Shown piece after piece: positions 43,919-52,089 of a stretch of 64,000 nt of DNA. Positions within the stretch are counted from its first letter, which is position 1, and each line of letters begins with the position of its first letter. Under the pieces are notes generated by a model. That model was not told the origin of the DNA. It did no database searches and was given only the letters and a program-made list of their open reading frames with translations. The translations under genes and the position numbers were made by a program. Source of the DNA: Amycolatopsis jejuensis (GTDB lineage: Bacteria; Actinomycetota; Actinomycetes; Mycobacteriales; Pseudonocardiaceae); contig NZ_JNYZ01000033.1 of the NCBI RefSeq assembly GCF_000717335.1, positions 34,787 through 98,786 of the forward strand. The letters run 5' to 3'.

Positions 43919-45490
43919 TCACCGACGCGAAAGGGACCCGAACTCCTGGTTCCAGTGCAGCTGGGTACGCAACTGGTCGATCAGACCGGCGAGGTCTCCG
44001 GTTGTCGCCGCAGTTCCGTAGAGGTAGAAGTCGGGGCGGATGATGGCGGCGAGGTGGCCGTGTTCGCGTAGGTGGGGCAGGTAGGCGCCGTCGAGGTCGG
44101 TGTCGGGCGTCAGCGGTACGACGGTCGCGCCGATGTCGGCCAGGAACAACCGCCGGTTCTGGTCGAGTACGTCTTCCGGGGCCAGGCCGTCAGTGAGGAT
44201 GGTGAACCCGAATCCGGTGACGTCGTCGAGCAGGCCGCTCGCGTCGCCGTGGCGTACGCGATGTTGCGGGGTGAGGTGACCGACGGTGGGCAGGCGCATC
44301 CCGTCGGGGCCGAGCTGGAGTACGCCGTCTCCGAGGACCGCCGGCGGGATCGGTGGCAGTACGCGTTCTGGCTGGGCGCCGCCGGCGATCATGCGGCGGT
44401 CGCGCTCGGCCGCCTTGGCCTTGTCGAGTACGCAGATCACTTCGCCGAGCGCAATGGACATGCTGATCGCGTGCTGGACATGGGTGCGCCGTTCGCCGGT
44501 GTAGGTGTCGAGCAACTCGGGGCGCGCTTTTCCGCGCAGGACGAGGTCGAGTTTCCAGGCGAGGTTGATCGCGTCCCGTAGTCCCGAGCACATGCCCTGC
44601 CCGGCGAACGGCGGCATCTGGTGTGCCGCGTCGCCGGCGAGCAGGACCCGGCCGGTGCGCCATTGGTCGGCCCAGCGGGCTTGGAAGGTGTACACGGTGT
44701 GCCGTTCGAGCACGGTGTTTTCGGGGTCGCGGCCCCAAGGTTCGAGAAGGCGCCACGCGGTTTCCGGCGTGTTGAGCTCCTCGATGGTCTCGCCGGGCAG
44801 CCGGATGAACTCCCACCGCCGCCTGCCGGGGCCACCGGAGACGACGGTCGTGGGCCGCACGGGATCGCACAGCTGCCAGTTCATCGGGGACCATTCGCGC
44901 TCGTCGAGCGGCACGGTGTCCACGATGAGCCAATCGAAAAAGAACCCGAGGTCGGTGACGGTGGTCGCCAGCTGCTCGCGGACGAAACTGTTCGCGCCGT
45001 CGGCGCCGATCACCCAGCGGGCGTGGAACCGCTCCGCGGCGGCACCGGCCGTGGTCAGCTCGACGCCCTTCTCGTCCTGGGCAAGCGCGATGACCTCGTG
45101 CCCACGTCTGACGTCCACAGTGGACAGCAGCTCGACCCGTTCGGACAGTACCCGTTCCAGATCGGGCTGGGAGAAGAAGTTCGCGGTCGGCCAGCCGCTG
45201 GGGCCGGTGCCGCTCCAGTCGATGCGCACCAGTGCTTCCCCGGCGCTGGTGCGCCATTCGTAGAAGTCGGGCACGGGATCGGTGATCGCCACAATGTCCG
45301 CGGCGATCCCGGCGGCTTGGAAGATGCGGCCGATCTCATGGTCGAAATGCACCGCCCGCGGCTTGGCATAGGGTCGCGGCCAGCGTTCCAGCACCAGCAC
45401 GTCATGGCCCAGCCTGCCCAGCAGCAGTGCGAGTACCTGCCCGACCGGCCCGAATCCGACGATCGCGACGTCGTAAGTCTTCCCGGTCAT
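43919..45490 (-). CDS. MhpA-like flavin-dependent aromatic hydroxylase
   Basis: A 523-residue class A flavoprotein monooxygenase close to 3-(3-hydroxyphenyl)propionate/3-hydroxycinnamate hydroxylase. It has FAD motif VAIVGFGPVGQVLALLLGRLGHDVLVLER (GFGPVG at 12-17), DG motif ARWVIGADGANSFVREQL and [43 protein letters not shown] is the family's substrate-side block. It hydroxylates a phenolic acid with NAD(P)H and O2. Its ATG overlaps the stop of a 37-codon ORF (ATGA). With the DLH and M24 genes upstream it forms the 47.7-43.9 kb operon under the GTATAC operator. Confidence 0.88.
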   Translation of the reverse strand: MTGKTYDVAIVGFGPVGQVLALLLGRLGHDVLVLERWPRPYAKPRAVHFDHEIGRIFQAAGIAADIVAITDPVPDFYEWRTSAGEALVRIDWSGTGPSGWPTANFFSQPDLERVLSERVELLSTVDVRRGHEVIALAQDEKGVELTTAGAAAERFHARWVIGADGANSFVREQLATTVTDLGFFFDWLIVDTVPLDEREWSPMNWQLCDPVRPTTVVSGGPGRRRWEFIRLPGETIEELNTPETAWRLLEPWGRDPENTVLERHTVYTFQARWADQWRTGRVLLAGDAAHQMPPFAGQGMCSGLRDAINLAWKLDLVLRGKARPELLDTYTGERRTHVQHAISMSIALGEVICVLDKAKAAERDRRMIAGGAQPERVLPPIPPAVLGDGVLQLGPDGMRLPTVGHLTPQHRVRHGDASGLLDDVTGFGFTILTDGLAPEDVLDQNRRLFLADIGATVVPLTPDTDLDGAYLPHLREHGHLAAIIRPDFYLYGTAATTGDLAGLIDQLRTQLHWNQEFGSLSRR

Positions 45491-45600
45491 CGCTCATCCC
45501 GCCTGGTGCGTGCCGGTCGGCAAGGCCGCGAGGTCCGCCGGCTGGTTCCGGCGAGGGTGGGCACGCCCACCGTGATCGAGGACGTTCTGTGCAGCGACAT
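45487..45600 (-). CDS. 37-residue coupled ORF, probable VOC-protein remnant
   Basis: ATG 45600 follows a perfect AGGAGG at five to six bases. The peptide starts MSLHRTSSITVGVPTLAGTS and ends in an Arg-rich run. The first 20 residues resemble the N-terminus of VOC-superfamily extradiol dioxygenases or glyoxalase-like proteins, which begin with a similar strand and continue (A/T)-x-FYRDFG. Here the rest is gone, yet the stop overlaps the MhpA-like start codon by four bases. It may survive as a translational lead-in for the hydroxylase. Confidence 0.4.
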   Translation of the reverse strand: MSLHRTSSITVGVPTLAGTSRRTSRPCRPARTRRDER

Positions 45601-45753
45601 TGCTACCTCCTGGGCAGGCTTTCAGTGACCGGCGACCATTGCGGTGACGCACCTCGCGCACGCAGCTCACCGGCTCGTAGCCGGGCGACACCTGCACTGG
45701 GAGGCGCAGGCGGTGGCCGGTCTCCTTCGAAACCGCCATCGCGCACCTGCTGA

Positions 45754-46482
45754 TCAGCGGCGCAGGTGCTGGTCAAGGAACGCGAAGGTGCGCTCCCACG
45801 CGAGGGCGGCAGCGTCGGGGTCGTACCTGGCGGGACGGGCATCGCAGGCGAATGCGTGTCCGGCGCCGGGATAGACGTGCTGTTCCGCGTGGACCGAGGT
45901 GCGAGCGAGCGCGGCGTCGATCGCGGCGACCTGGTCCGCCGGGATTGTCGGGTCCTCGGCTCCCACGTGCAGGAGGACCGGCGCGTCGAGCCGGCCGGAC
46001 CGGTCGAGAACGGCGTGTGGACCGGCGGCGATGCCGGGACCGTAGAAGACCACCGTGCCCGCCAGGCCGTCGATCGCGGTGGCGGCGGTGAACGCGGCCC
46101 GGCCGCCGAAACAGAAACCGACCACGGCTACCCGCTCGGCGGGAATCCCCTCGCGCTCGGCGAGATCCTTCACGACGGCCGATACGTCGGTGACGATCGC
46201 GTCGACGCCGATGGCGCCGATCAGCGGCATCGCCTCGGCGTGCTGTTCGTAGCCGAGTACACCGATTCCGTTGCGGTGGAAGAGATCGGGCGCCCACGCG
46301 ACATGACCGCGGGCAGCGATGCGCCGGGTGACGTCCTGGATGTGGTCGTTCACCCCGAACGCCTCTTGCAGGACGATCACGGCCGTGTCCGCGCCGGCGC
46401 CCGCGCGGTAGACGTTCATGGCACCGTCGGCCGTCGCGACCGGACCCCACTCGGCCGCGGGGTTCGTCTGGGTTTCGGTCAT
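45754..46482 (-). CDS. Dienelactone hydrolase family protein
   Basis: A 242-residue alpha/beta-hydrolase of the DLH type. The nucleophile is C124 in VGFCFGGRAAF. E40 in VLQEAFGVNDHI, the Asp of GAEDPTIPADQ and the His in YPGAGHAF complete the DLH pattern. DLH enzymes hydrolyse lactones formed in aromatic ring degradation. It is placed 12 bp behind the M24 gene. The MhpA-like gene follows after 263 bp that hold only the 37-codon ORF. Position in an aromatic operon supports a catabolic role. Confidence 0.88.
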   Translation of the reverse strand: MTETQTNPAAEWGPVATADGAMNVYRAGAGADTAVIVLQEAFGVNDHIQDVTRRIAARGHVAWAPDLFHRNGIGVLGYEQHAEAMPLIGAIGVDAIVTDVSAVVKDLAEREGIPAERVAVVGFCFGGRAAFTAATAIDGLAGTVVFYGPGIAAGPHAVLDRSGRLDAPVLLHVGAEDPTIPADQVAAIDAALARTSVHAEQHVYPGAGHAFACDARPARYDPDAAALAWERTFAFLDQHLRR

Positions 46483-46494
46483 CGTTGTCTTCCT

Positions 46495-47745
46495 TCAGTT
46501 CCCGTCGATCACGATCAGTTCCCGTTTGCGGGTGCCGAGCCGCCGCGCGCCGGTTTCGGTGACGACGATGGTGTCGCCCCAGGTGACGTCGTATTGCCGC
46601 GCGAACTCCACCGGTGCTTCGGGCACTTGCAGGAAAGGTTTCAGCACGAACGTCGTGTTGGCGACGATCGGTTCCTCGGGTACGTGCGCTTTGTCCAGTC
46701 CCGGTACGAACAACGGGCCGTCGTTGCCCAGTCCGCGTCCGTGCAGGAGCGGGAACATCGTCCCATCGCCCTTCCCTGCGGCGGTTTCCACGGCGGCGAG
46801 GACGTCGCCCCACGAAATGCCCGGCCGCAACACGGCCAGTGCCGCGTCGAAGGCGGCCGCGTTGCGGTCGAAGATCTCCTGCGCCCTCGCACCGGGCTTG
46901 CCGATCACCATGGGTTGCGCGACCTGCGCCTGGTAACCGCGGATCTCGGGCATCAGTTCGGTGGAGACGTAGGTGCCACGCTGCAATACTCCCGGCGGAG
47001 TCGTGACGTAGCGGTGCCGCGCCTCGCCCCACGATCCCGGTGCCCACGCCACCTGCAGCGCGTCCGCACCGGCCCGCACCTGCGCCAAGAGCATCTGGCC
47101 GAAGACCTCGGCCTGTGGCACGCCGACCCCGGCGGTGGCGGCCATCGCGTCCACCGACGCCTCGCCCAGCCGGACACTGGCGGCCAGCCGGGCGACCTCC
47201 TCGTCTCCCTTGACGTACCGGGCGCGGCCGAGCAAGCGGGTTCCGTCCACGACGTGCTCGGGACCGATCGCCTCGGCGATGGTGCGGACGGTGGTGTAAA
47301 CGGCATAACCGTCGGGCTGCCGCACGGACGACAGCCCGTCGCCGCGCAGTCCCGCGATCGCCGTACGCCGGCCGGTCAGACCGCGGCGGCGCAGCACGTC
47401 CGCGGTCGTCCGGCCGTACTCGACGGCGCTGGAGCCGCGTTCCGTCGCGCTGATGCTGTCTTCGATCCAGAGCGGCTGCCGGGTGGCGAAATTGCTCGAC
47501 TCACCCCCGAGAACGAGGATCGGCTCGCCGTCGCGCGGGAAGATCGTCACCCCGGCGGTGTCCGCGATGTAGAGCGAGTCGGACGTGATCGATTCAGGCA
47601 GGACGATGAGCAGCTCGATGCCGTCGGAGTCCATCAGCTCCCGCAGCCGTGCCCACCGCCGATCGCGCTCTTCCCGCGAGAACATCGGCTCGTTGATCGG
47701 CGCCGGAATCCCGAGGATTCCCTGGACTCCGCGTATTCCTTGCAT
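46495..47745 (-). CDS. M24-family (creatinase/Xaa-Pro peptidase-like) protein lacking the metal Asp pair
   Basis: A 416-residue pita-bread-fold protein: an N-terminal creatinase-like domain (FSREERDRRWARLRELMDSDGIELLIVLPES) and an M24 domain. In metallo-peptidases of this fold, the strand pair carries two Asp ligands (D-x-G...GY-x-SD). Here the places read STELMPEIRGYQAQVAQP, so both are absent. The LLHGRGLGND block keeps one His and LKPFLQVPE one Glu. It may be a metal-independent hydrolase, as creatinase is, or a binding protein. ATG 47745 follows AAGGAG. It heads the operon with DLH and the MhpA-like hydroxylase. Confidence 0.8.
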   Translation of the reverse strand: MQGIRGVQGILGIPAPINEPMFSREERDRRWARLRELMDSDGIELLIVLPESITSDSLYIADTAGVTIFPRDGEPILVLGGESSNFATRQPLWIEDSISATERGSSAVEYGRTTADVLRRRGLTGRRTAIAGLRGDGLSSVRQPDGYAVYTTVRTIAEAIGPEHVVDGTRLLGRARYVKGDEEVARLAASVRLGEASVDAMAATAGVGVPQAEVFGQMLLAQVRAGADALQVAWAPGSWGEARHRYVTTPPGVLQRGTYVSTELMPEIRGYQAQVAQPMVIGKPGARAQEIFDRNAAAFDAALAVLRPGISWGDVLAAVETAAGKGDGTMFPLLHGRGLGNDGPLFVPGLDKAHVPEEPIVANTTFVLKPFLQVPEAPVEFARQYDVTWGDTIVVTETGARRLGTRKRELIVIDGN

Positions 47746-47790
47746 CCGGTCGGTCTCCTTGACGAACGCGACGCTTCCTTGACGAAAAAC

Positions 47791-47914
47791 TAGTTCGTAT
47801 ACGGACGTGATCGACCATAGCCTCCGTTCCATACCCGGTCAACCAAGTATTGTTTGCGATGTTCACGTCGGGTACCGTGAAGCAAAGCAGCTACTCCGTA
47901 TACCTACTAGTTAG
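47791..47914. promoter_or_regulatory. Divergent promoters with paired GTATAC operators (M24 / MHS transporter)
   Basis: Two promoters face outward. For M24 (minus), TTGACC at 47842-47837, 17 bases, TATGGT at 47819-47814. For the transporter (plus), TTGTTT at 47850-47855, 17 bases, TACCGT at 47873-47878. Downstream of each, toward the gene, lies an operator: GTCCGTATACGAACTA on the minus strand (47806-47791) and CTCCGTATACCTACTAGTTA on the plus strand (47894-47913). The GTATAC cores are 101 bp apart. The same arrangement recurs at 55971-56092. Confidence 0.75.
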
Positions 47915-47930
47915 TCCGGAAGGGCTCGTC

Positions 47931-49292
47931 ATGGGCAGCACTGCAGCGCCAACGACTGTCGCGCAGAAACGCAACGTGCGGACAGCGGCCGCCTCGGGAT
48001 TCTTCGGCACCACTCTCGAGTACTACGACTTTCTGATCTACGGCACCGCCGCCGCGTTGTTCTTCGGCAAGGTCTTTTTCCCCGATCCTTCGCTGGGCAC
48101 CCTGCTGGCGCTGGGCACCTTCGGCGTCGCGTACGTCGCCCGCCCGTTCGGTGCCGTGATGTGGGGCCATCTCGGGGACAAGTTCGGCCGCAAGAAGGTC
48201 CTGCTCGCGATTCTGCTCACGATGGGCGTCGCCACGTTCCTGGTGGGCTGCATTCCCGGCTATGCGTCGATCGGCGCGGCCTCCCCGGTGCTCCTCGTGG
48301 TGCTGCGCATCGTCCAGGGGCTGTCCGCGGGCGGCGAGCAGACCGGGTCGGCGCTGATCGCCTTCGAGCACGCGCCGGATCGCCGGCGTGCTTTCTACAC
48401 CAGCTGGACACAGAGCGGGTCGCAGTTCGGGAACTTCGTGGCCAGTGTGGTGTTCCTGCCGCTCACCGTGCTGCTGCCGAAGGAAGCGATGCTCGCCTGG
48501 GGATGGCGGATCCCGTTCTGGCTGAGCGCGCTGATCATCGCCTTGACGTTCGTGCTGCGGCGCAAACTCGCCGAGCCGGAGGTCGGCAAGCGGCCGGGGC
48601 AGGACGCCGCGACCGCCACGGTCCCCCTCGTCGAGGTGTTCCGGGACCATTGGCGCGCGGTGCTTCGCGTGGTGGTGGGCGGGTTGTGCATCTCACCGGC
48701 CGGCCTGGTCTACGTCTTCGGTTTGTCCTACGGCACCAACGTGATCGGGCTGAGCAGGTCGCCGATGCTGGTCCTGGTCGCGGGTTCCGCGCTCGGCATG
48801 GGCATCACGATCCCGTTCTTCGCGATCCTGTCCGACCGGATCGGCCGCAAACCGGTGTTCCTCATCGGGCTGATCGGCTGCATGGCACTGATCCCGGTGT
48901 GGCTGGGTGCGGTCCACGCGGGCAACTGGACGGTGATCTTCCTCGCCGGGTTCGCCCTCATGGACATTTTCCTTGCCATGCCCACCGCGATCATCCTTGC
49001 CACCTTCCTGGAGATGTTCCCCTCGCACCTCCGGTTCTCCGGGACGGCGGTCGGGTTCATGCTGGGCATCGTGCTCACCGGTCTCCTCCCCGCCATCGCC
49101 CAATCCTTCGTCCAAGGCGACCCCGGCAACTGGGGCCCGGTCGCCTTGCTGTTCGCGGGTCTGCTGGCCGCCGCCGGTATCGCCCTGCTGGCCGGTCCGG
49201 AGACCTACCGGGTGCCGACCCGCGCACTGGGGCTCGGGCGCGCTGCTGCACCGGCCGATCGAGAGAACATGAAGAAGTCAGGAGTGTCATGA
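47931..49292 (+). CDS. MFS transporter, MHS type (aromatic acid uptake candidate)
   Basis: A 453-residue permease with 12 helices and the MHS marks GTTLEYYDFLIYGTAAALFF, the loop GHLGDKFGRKKVLLAILLTMG and RIVQGLSAGGEQTGSALIAFEHAP. Context (gentisate-type cluster, shared operator) suggests uptake of an aromatic acid such as 3-hydroxybenzoate or a phenylpropionate. I start it at ATG 47931 behind GGAAGGG; the longer open frame would begin inside the promoter. It overlaps the next gene by four bases. Confidence 0.9.
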   Translation: MGSTAAPTTVAQKRNVRTAAASGFFGTTLEYYDFLIYGTAAALFFGKVFFPDPSLGTLLALGTFGVAYVARPFGAVMWGHLGDKFGRKKVLLAILLTMGVATFLVGCIPGYASIGAASPVLLVVLRIVQGLSAGGEQTGSALIAFEHAPDRRRAFYTSWTQSGSQFGNFVASVVFLPLTVLLPKEAMLAWGWRIPFWLSALIIALTFVLRRKLAEPEVGKRPGQDAATATVPLVEVFRDHWRAVLRVVVGGLCISPAGLVYVFGLSYGTNVIGLSRSPMLVLVAGSALGMGITIPFFAILSDRIGRKPVFLIGLIGCMALIPVWLGAVHAGNWTVIFLAGFALMDIFLAMPTAIILATFLEMFPSHLRFSGTAVGFMLGIVLTGLLPAIAQSFVQGDPGNWGPVALLFAGLLAAAGIALLAGPETYRVPTRALGLGRAAAPADRENMKKSGVS

Positions 49293-49744
49293 CCAACCTG
49301 CGCGACGTGAAAGAACACCGGGACCTGGTGCACGTGCCCGACCTGAACGAACAGGTCATCGCCGACTTCAGAGCGAACCAGGGAATGGTCGGCGGGCCTT
49401 ACGAAGGTTCCCGGATCATGCTCGTGCACCACGTGGGAGCGAAGACCGGCGCCCCGCGCGTGACGCCGATGTCGTACTTCCCGCAGGAGGACGGGAGCAT
49501 GGTCGTCGTCGCCTCCAACCGGGGAGCGGCCGCGAATCCCGCCTGGTACGTCAACCTGATGGCCAATCCGCGGACCGAGGTCGAGGTGGGTACCGAGAGG
49601 TTTTCCGTTGTGGTGGAGGAAATCACCGGGAAGCAGCGGGACGTCGTGTGGGCGGACATCGTGGCGATCATCCCCGCCGTACTCGGCTACCAGAAGAAGA
49701 CCAGCCGGACGATCCCGCTGCTGCGGCTCAGCAGGGTGAGCTGA
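49289..49744 (+). CDS. Deazaflavin-dependent nitroreductase-like protein (DDN family)
   Basis: A 151-residue split-barrel protein of the actinobacterial F420-dependent DDN/DUF385 family, recognised from MLVHHVGAKTGAPRVTPMSYF, MVVVASNRGAAANPAWYVNLMANPRTEVEVG and the C-terminal YQKKTSRTIPLLRLSR. These enzymes use cofactor F420H2 to reduce quinones or nitro compounds and help against oxidative stress. It is translationally coupled (ATGA) to the transporter, so it may reduce quinones arising from the dihydroxybenzoates handled by this cluster. Confidence 0.88.
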   Translation: MTNLRDVKEHRDLVHVPDLNEQVIADFRANQGMVGGPYEGSRIMLVHHVGAKTGAPRVTPMSYFPQEDGSMVVVASNRGAAANPAWYVNLMANPRTEVEVGTERFSVVVEEITGKQRDVVWADIVAIIPAVLGYQKKTSRTIPLLRLSRVS

Positions 49745-49760
49745 CGTCGTCGCCAGTGGT

Positions 49761-49785
49761 GGGTATGCGGAGCATATACTCGGAG
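49761..49785 (+). promoter_or_regulatory. Near-match operator before the tandem MarR gene
   Basis: GGGTATGCGGAGCA (49761-49774) differs at one place within GGTATACGGAGCA of the 55971 operator. It is followed directly by CATATACTCGGAG, a second partial match. The site ends about 30 bases before the regulator's start codon, as expected for autoregulation. The match was made by eye. Confidence 0.5.
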
Positions 49786-49813
49786 TGCACGCAGGGTGGA
49801 GAGGAGCGCTTCA

Positions 49814-50746
49814 GTGACGGCCCGAGGTCTTGACCGGCCACAGCGTGAGGTGCTCACTCCGAGGCCGCTTGCGGCGATTCCCGGCTATCTCATCCGGCGT
49901 GCGCAGACGGTGCACAACACGCTGTGGGGCGAGCTGGTGCCGGGGGAACTGACCGGGCCCCAGTATGCCGTGCTGTCCGTACTCGCGGCGTACCCTCGTT
50001 CCGATCAGCAGCAGGTCGCCGAGCTGGCGTCACTGGACAAATCCTCGGCGGCGGACGTCGTGGCCCGGCTGGTCCGCAAGGCCTGGCTCGACCGCGAACG
50101 CAACCCCGAGGACGGCCGCCGCTACCTGCTGTCGCTCACCTCGGCCGCGGCGATCGCCTTGTCGTCGATCACCCCGCAGGTCAGTGCGGTGCAGGAGGCC
50201 CTGCTGGCCCCGGTATCGCCGGCCCGGCGATCGTCGTTCGCGGACCGGCTGGCCACTGTCGCCCGCTTCTCGGAAAGCGAGCTGCGGTCCGGACCGCAGA
50301 CGGCGTACCCGGTTCTCGAATTGACGGTGCCCGGCCACCTGATTCGCTGCGCACAGCAGGTGCACACCGCATACTGGGCCGAGGTCCTCGACGGGCAGCT
50401 GACCGGCCCGCAGTACGCGGTCCTGTACGCGATCAGCCGGTGGCCGGGGATCAACCAGCGCCGGCTCGGGGAACTCGCGGCGCTGGACAGATCCACCACG
50501 ACGGACATCGTGAACCGGCTCGCCGGAAAAGGGTGGCTCAACCGCGAGAAGGATCCGGACGACGGGCGCGGCCGCATCCTCACCCTGACCCGTGACGCGA
50601 CGACCTGGCTCGACGACGTCCATCCGAAAGCCGACCTGGTCCAGCAGCGCCTGCTCGAAGTACTGCGCCCGGACGACCGCGCGAGTTTCGTCCGTGACCT
50701 CGCGCGGATCGCCTTCCAGGGCAAACCCCCGGCCGCGGCGACGTAA
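49814..50746 (+). CDS. Single-chain double MarR transcriptional regulator
   Basis: 310 residues formed by two consecutive MarR domains. The first (about 15-150) reads RRAQTVHNTLWGELVPGELTGPQYAVLSVLA to LVRKAWLDRERNPEDGRRYLLSLT. The second (about 165-300) reads RCAQQVHTAYWAEVLDGQLTGPQYAVLYAIS to LAGKGWLNREKDPDDGRGRILTLT. Each has a full winged helix, so one chain mimics the usual MarR dimer. I prefer GTG 49814, with AGGAG seven bases before it, over GTG 49796. It follows the transporter operon and is the likely repressor of the GTATAC sites at 47.8, 49.76 and 56 kb, released by an aromatic acid. Confidence 0.88.
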   Translation: MTARGLDRPQREVLTPRPLAAIPGYLIRRAQTVHNTLWGELVPGELTGPQYAVLSVLAAYPRSDQQQVAELASLDKSSAADVVARLVRKAWLDRERNPEDGRRYLLSLTSAAAIALSSITPQVSAVQEALLAPVSPARRSSFADRLATVARFSESELRSGPQTAYPVLELTVPGHLIRCAQQVHTAYWAEVLDGQLTGPQYAVLYAISRWPGINQRRLGELAALDRSTTTDIVNRLAGKGWLNREKDPDDGRGRILTLTRDATTWLDDVHPKADLVQQRLLEVLRPDDRASFVRDLARIAFQGKPPAAAT

Positions 50747-50748
50747 AG

Positions 50749-52089
50749 TCAGGCGAGCCGGATCACGCCGGTCTCGCCCTCGATCGAAATCTCCGTCCCG
50801 AACGGTGCCGACAGCCGCTGCAGCCGCTGCAGGATCTCGAGCGCTTCTTCGGGCGACGGCGTTTCCGGGAAACCGCGGTCCGCCAGCCTGCGGTGCTGCC
50901 CGAGATCCACCGGATGGAGCCGGACTTCGGCCAGGCGGTTGTCCCGGAAGCGGGATTCGGTGAGCACGCTCTGGCAGACCGTGCTGTCACTCGCGAAGTA
51001 CGACCACCACTGTTCCCAGTATTCGGCGGCGGTTTGCCGTTTGCGGTCAAAGCCTTCGGGAGCGGCATCGGGCAGCAGGTCCACCTGCTCGAAACCGCCG
51101 AACAGGTCGCCGAGCGAATAGAAGATCGGGCGGCCCCGGTAGATTTCGATGCCCAGCAACACATGCGGACCATGACCGACGACGGCGTCCGCGCCGTTGT
51201 CGATCGCAAGCTTGGCCATGGTGCGCAGGAACTCGGGCGGCTCCTGGCTCGGCCACGCACTCCCCTCGCCGCTGCGGATCGGATCCGGGGAACTGGGCTC
51301 CTGGTGGTTGTGCACCGAAACCACCACGAAGTTGGCCCGCTGCTTGGCTTCGCGGACGCTCCGCACGATGTCGATCTCGTCATCGGGGTTGATCGTGAAG
51401 ACGGTGCCGGGTTCGTCGCCGACGCGGAACCAGTTCCCCCGGAACCGCAGCTCGTCACCGCTCGGCGCCGCACCGAACCGGTACCCGCCCGCGCTGTGCT
51501 GCGCTTCGATCTCCCGCAGGACCTGGAACTGCTCGCGGGTGACGATGTCGATCGGCGTGGTGTGCAGCGCGCTCACCCCTGGCACGGCCGGGGCGATGCC
51601 GAGTGGGTCCATCGCGGCATCGCTTTCGCGGAAGGTCGCGGTGAACGCGACGAGCGCGACCCGTCCCTTCGGCGTCGCGAAGAAGGCCGGCGCCCGCGCG
51701 GCAGACCGCGTCTCCCCGAAACCCGCGGAGCGGATCCCCGCAGCGTCGAGCAGGCGGATCGTTTCGCGGGCGCCCTTCGGTCCCCAGTCGAGCGTGTGGT
51801 TGTTCGCGAACCCGACCATGTCGAAGCCCCAGTCCTTCAGGAACCGCGGCAGTTCCACCGGTACCGAGACCAGCGGCCAGCCAGGGCCGCCGCCGACCGG
51901 TTCGTGTCCGGGCACGCGCAGATCGATGGCCGGGCCTTCGAAATTGGCCATCGTCACGTCGGCGGCCCGGAGCACACCGACGAGGTCCCGGTTGCGCGCA
52001 TGGACCGACACCGCGCCCGGCGAGAGGAGGTCGCCCGCGGCCGCCAGCGTGAAATCGTCATCGACGTTGGTCGCGATGGACGGTGTCAT
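50749..52089 (-). CDS. CapA-family metallophosphatase-like protein
   Basis: A 446-residue CapA/PgsA-type protein (calcineurin-like fold). It contains FTLAAAGDLLSPGAV, VTMANFEGPAIDL, FDMVGFANNHTLDWGPKGARETIRLLDAAGI, then VVSVHNHQEP and NGADAVVGHGPHVLLGIEIYRGRPIFYSLGDL. The metal-binding D/N/H residues of the family are present. CapA proteins are best known in poly-gamma-glutamate capsules, but many, like this one, lack a membrane anchor and signal. It ends the gentisate operon, overlapping the SnoaL-like gene by four bases (ATGA). Its role there is unexplained; a lactonase or phosphatase step is possible. Confidence 0.85.
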   Translation of the reverse strand: MTPSIATNVDDDFTLAAAGDLLSPGAVSVHARNRDLVGVLRAADVTMANFEGPAIDLRVPGHEPVGGGPGWPLVSVPVELPRFLKDWGFDMVGFANNHTLDWGPKGARETIRLLDAAGIRSAGFGETRSAARAPAFFATPKGRVALVAFTATFRESDAAMDPLGIAPAVPGVSALHTTPIDIVTREQFQVLREIEAQHSAGGYRFGAAPSGDELRFRGNWFRVGDEPGTVFTINPDDEIDIVRSVREAKQRANFVVVSVHNHQEPSSPDPIRSGEGSAWPSQEPPEFLRTMAKLAIDNGADAVVGHGPHVLLGIEIYRGRPIFYSLGDLFGGFEQVDLLPDAAPEGFDRKRQTAAEYWEQWWSYFASDSTVCQSVLTESRFRDNRLAEVRLHPVDLGQHRRLADRGFPETPSPEEALEILQRLQRLSAPFGTEISIEGETGVIRLA

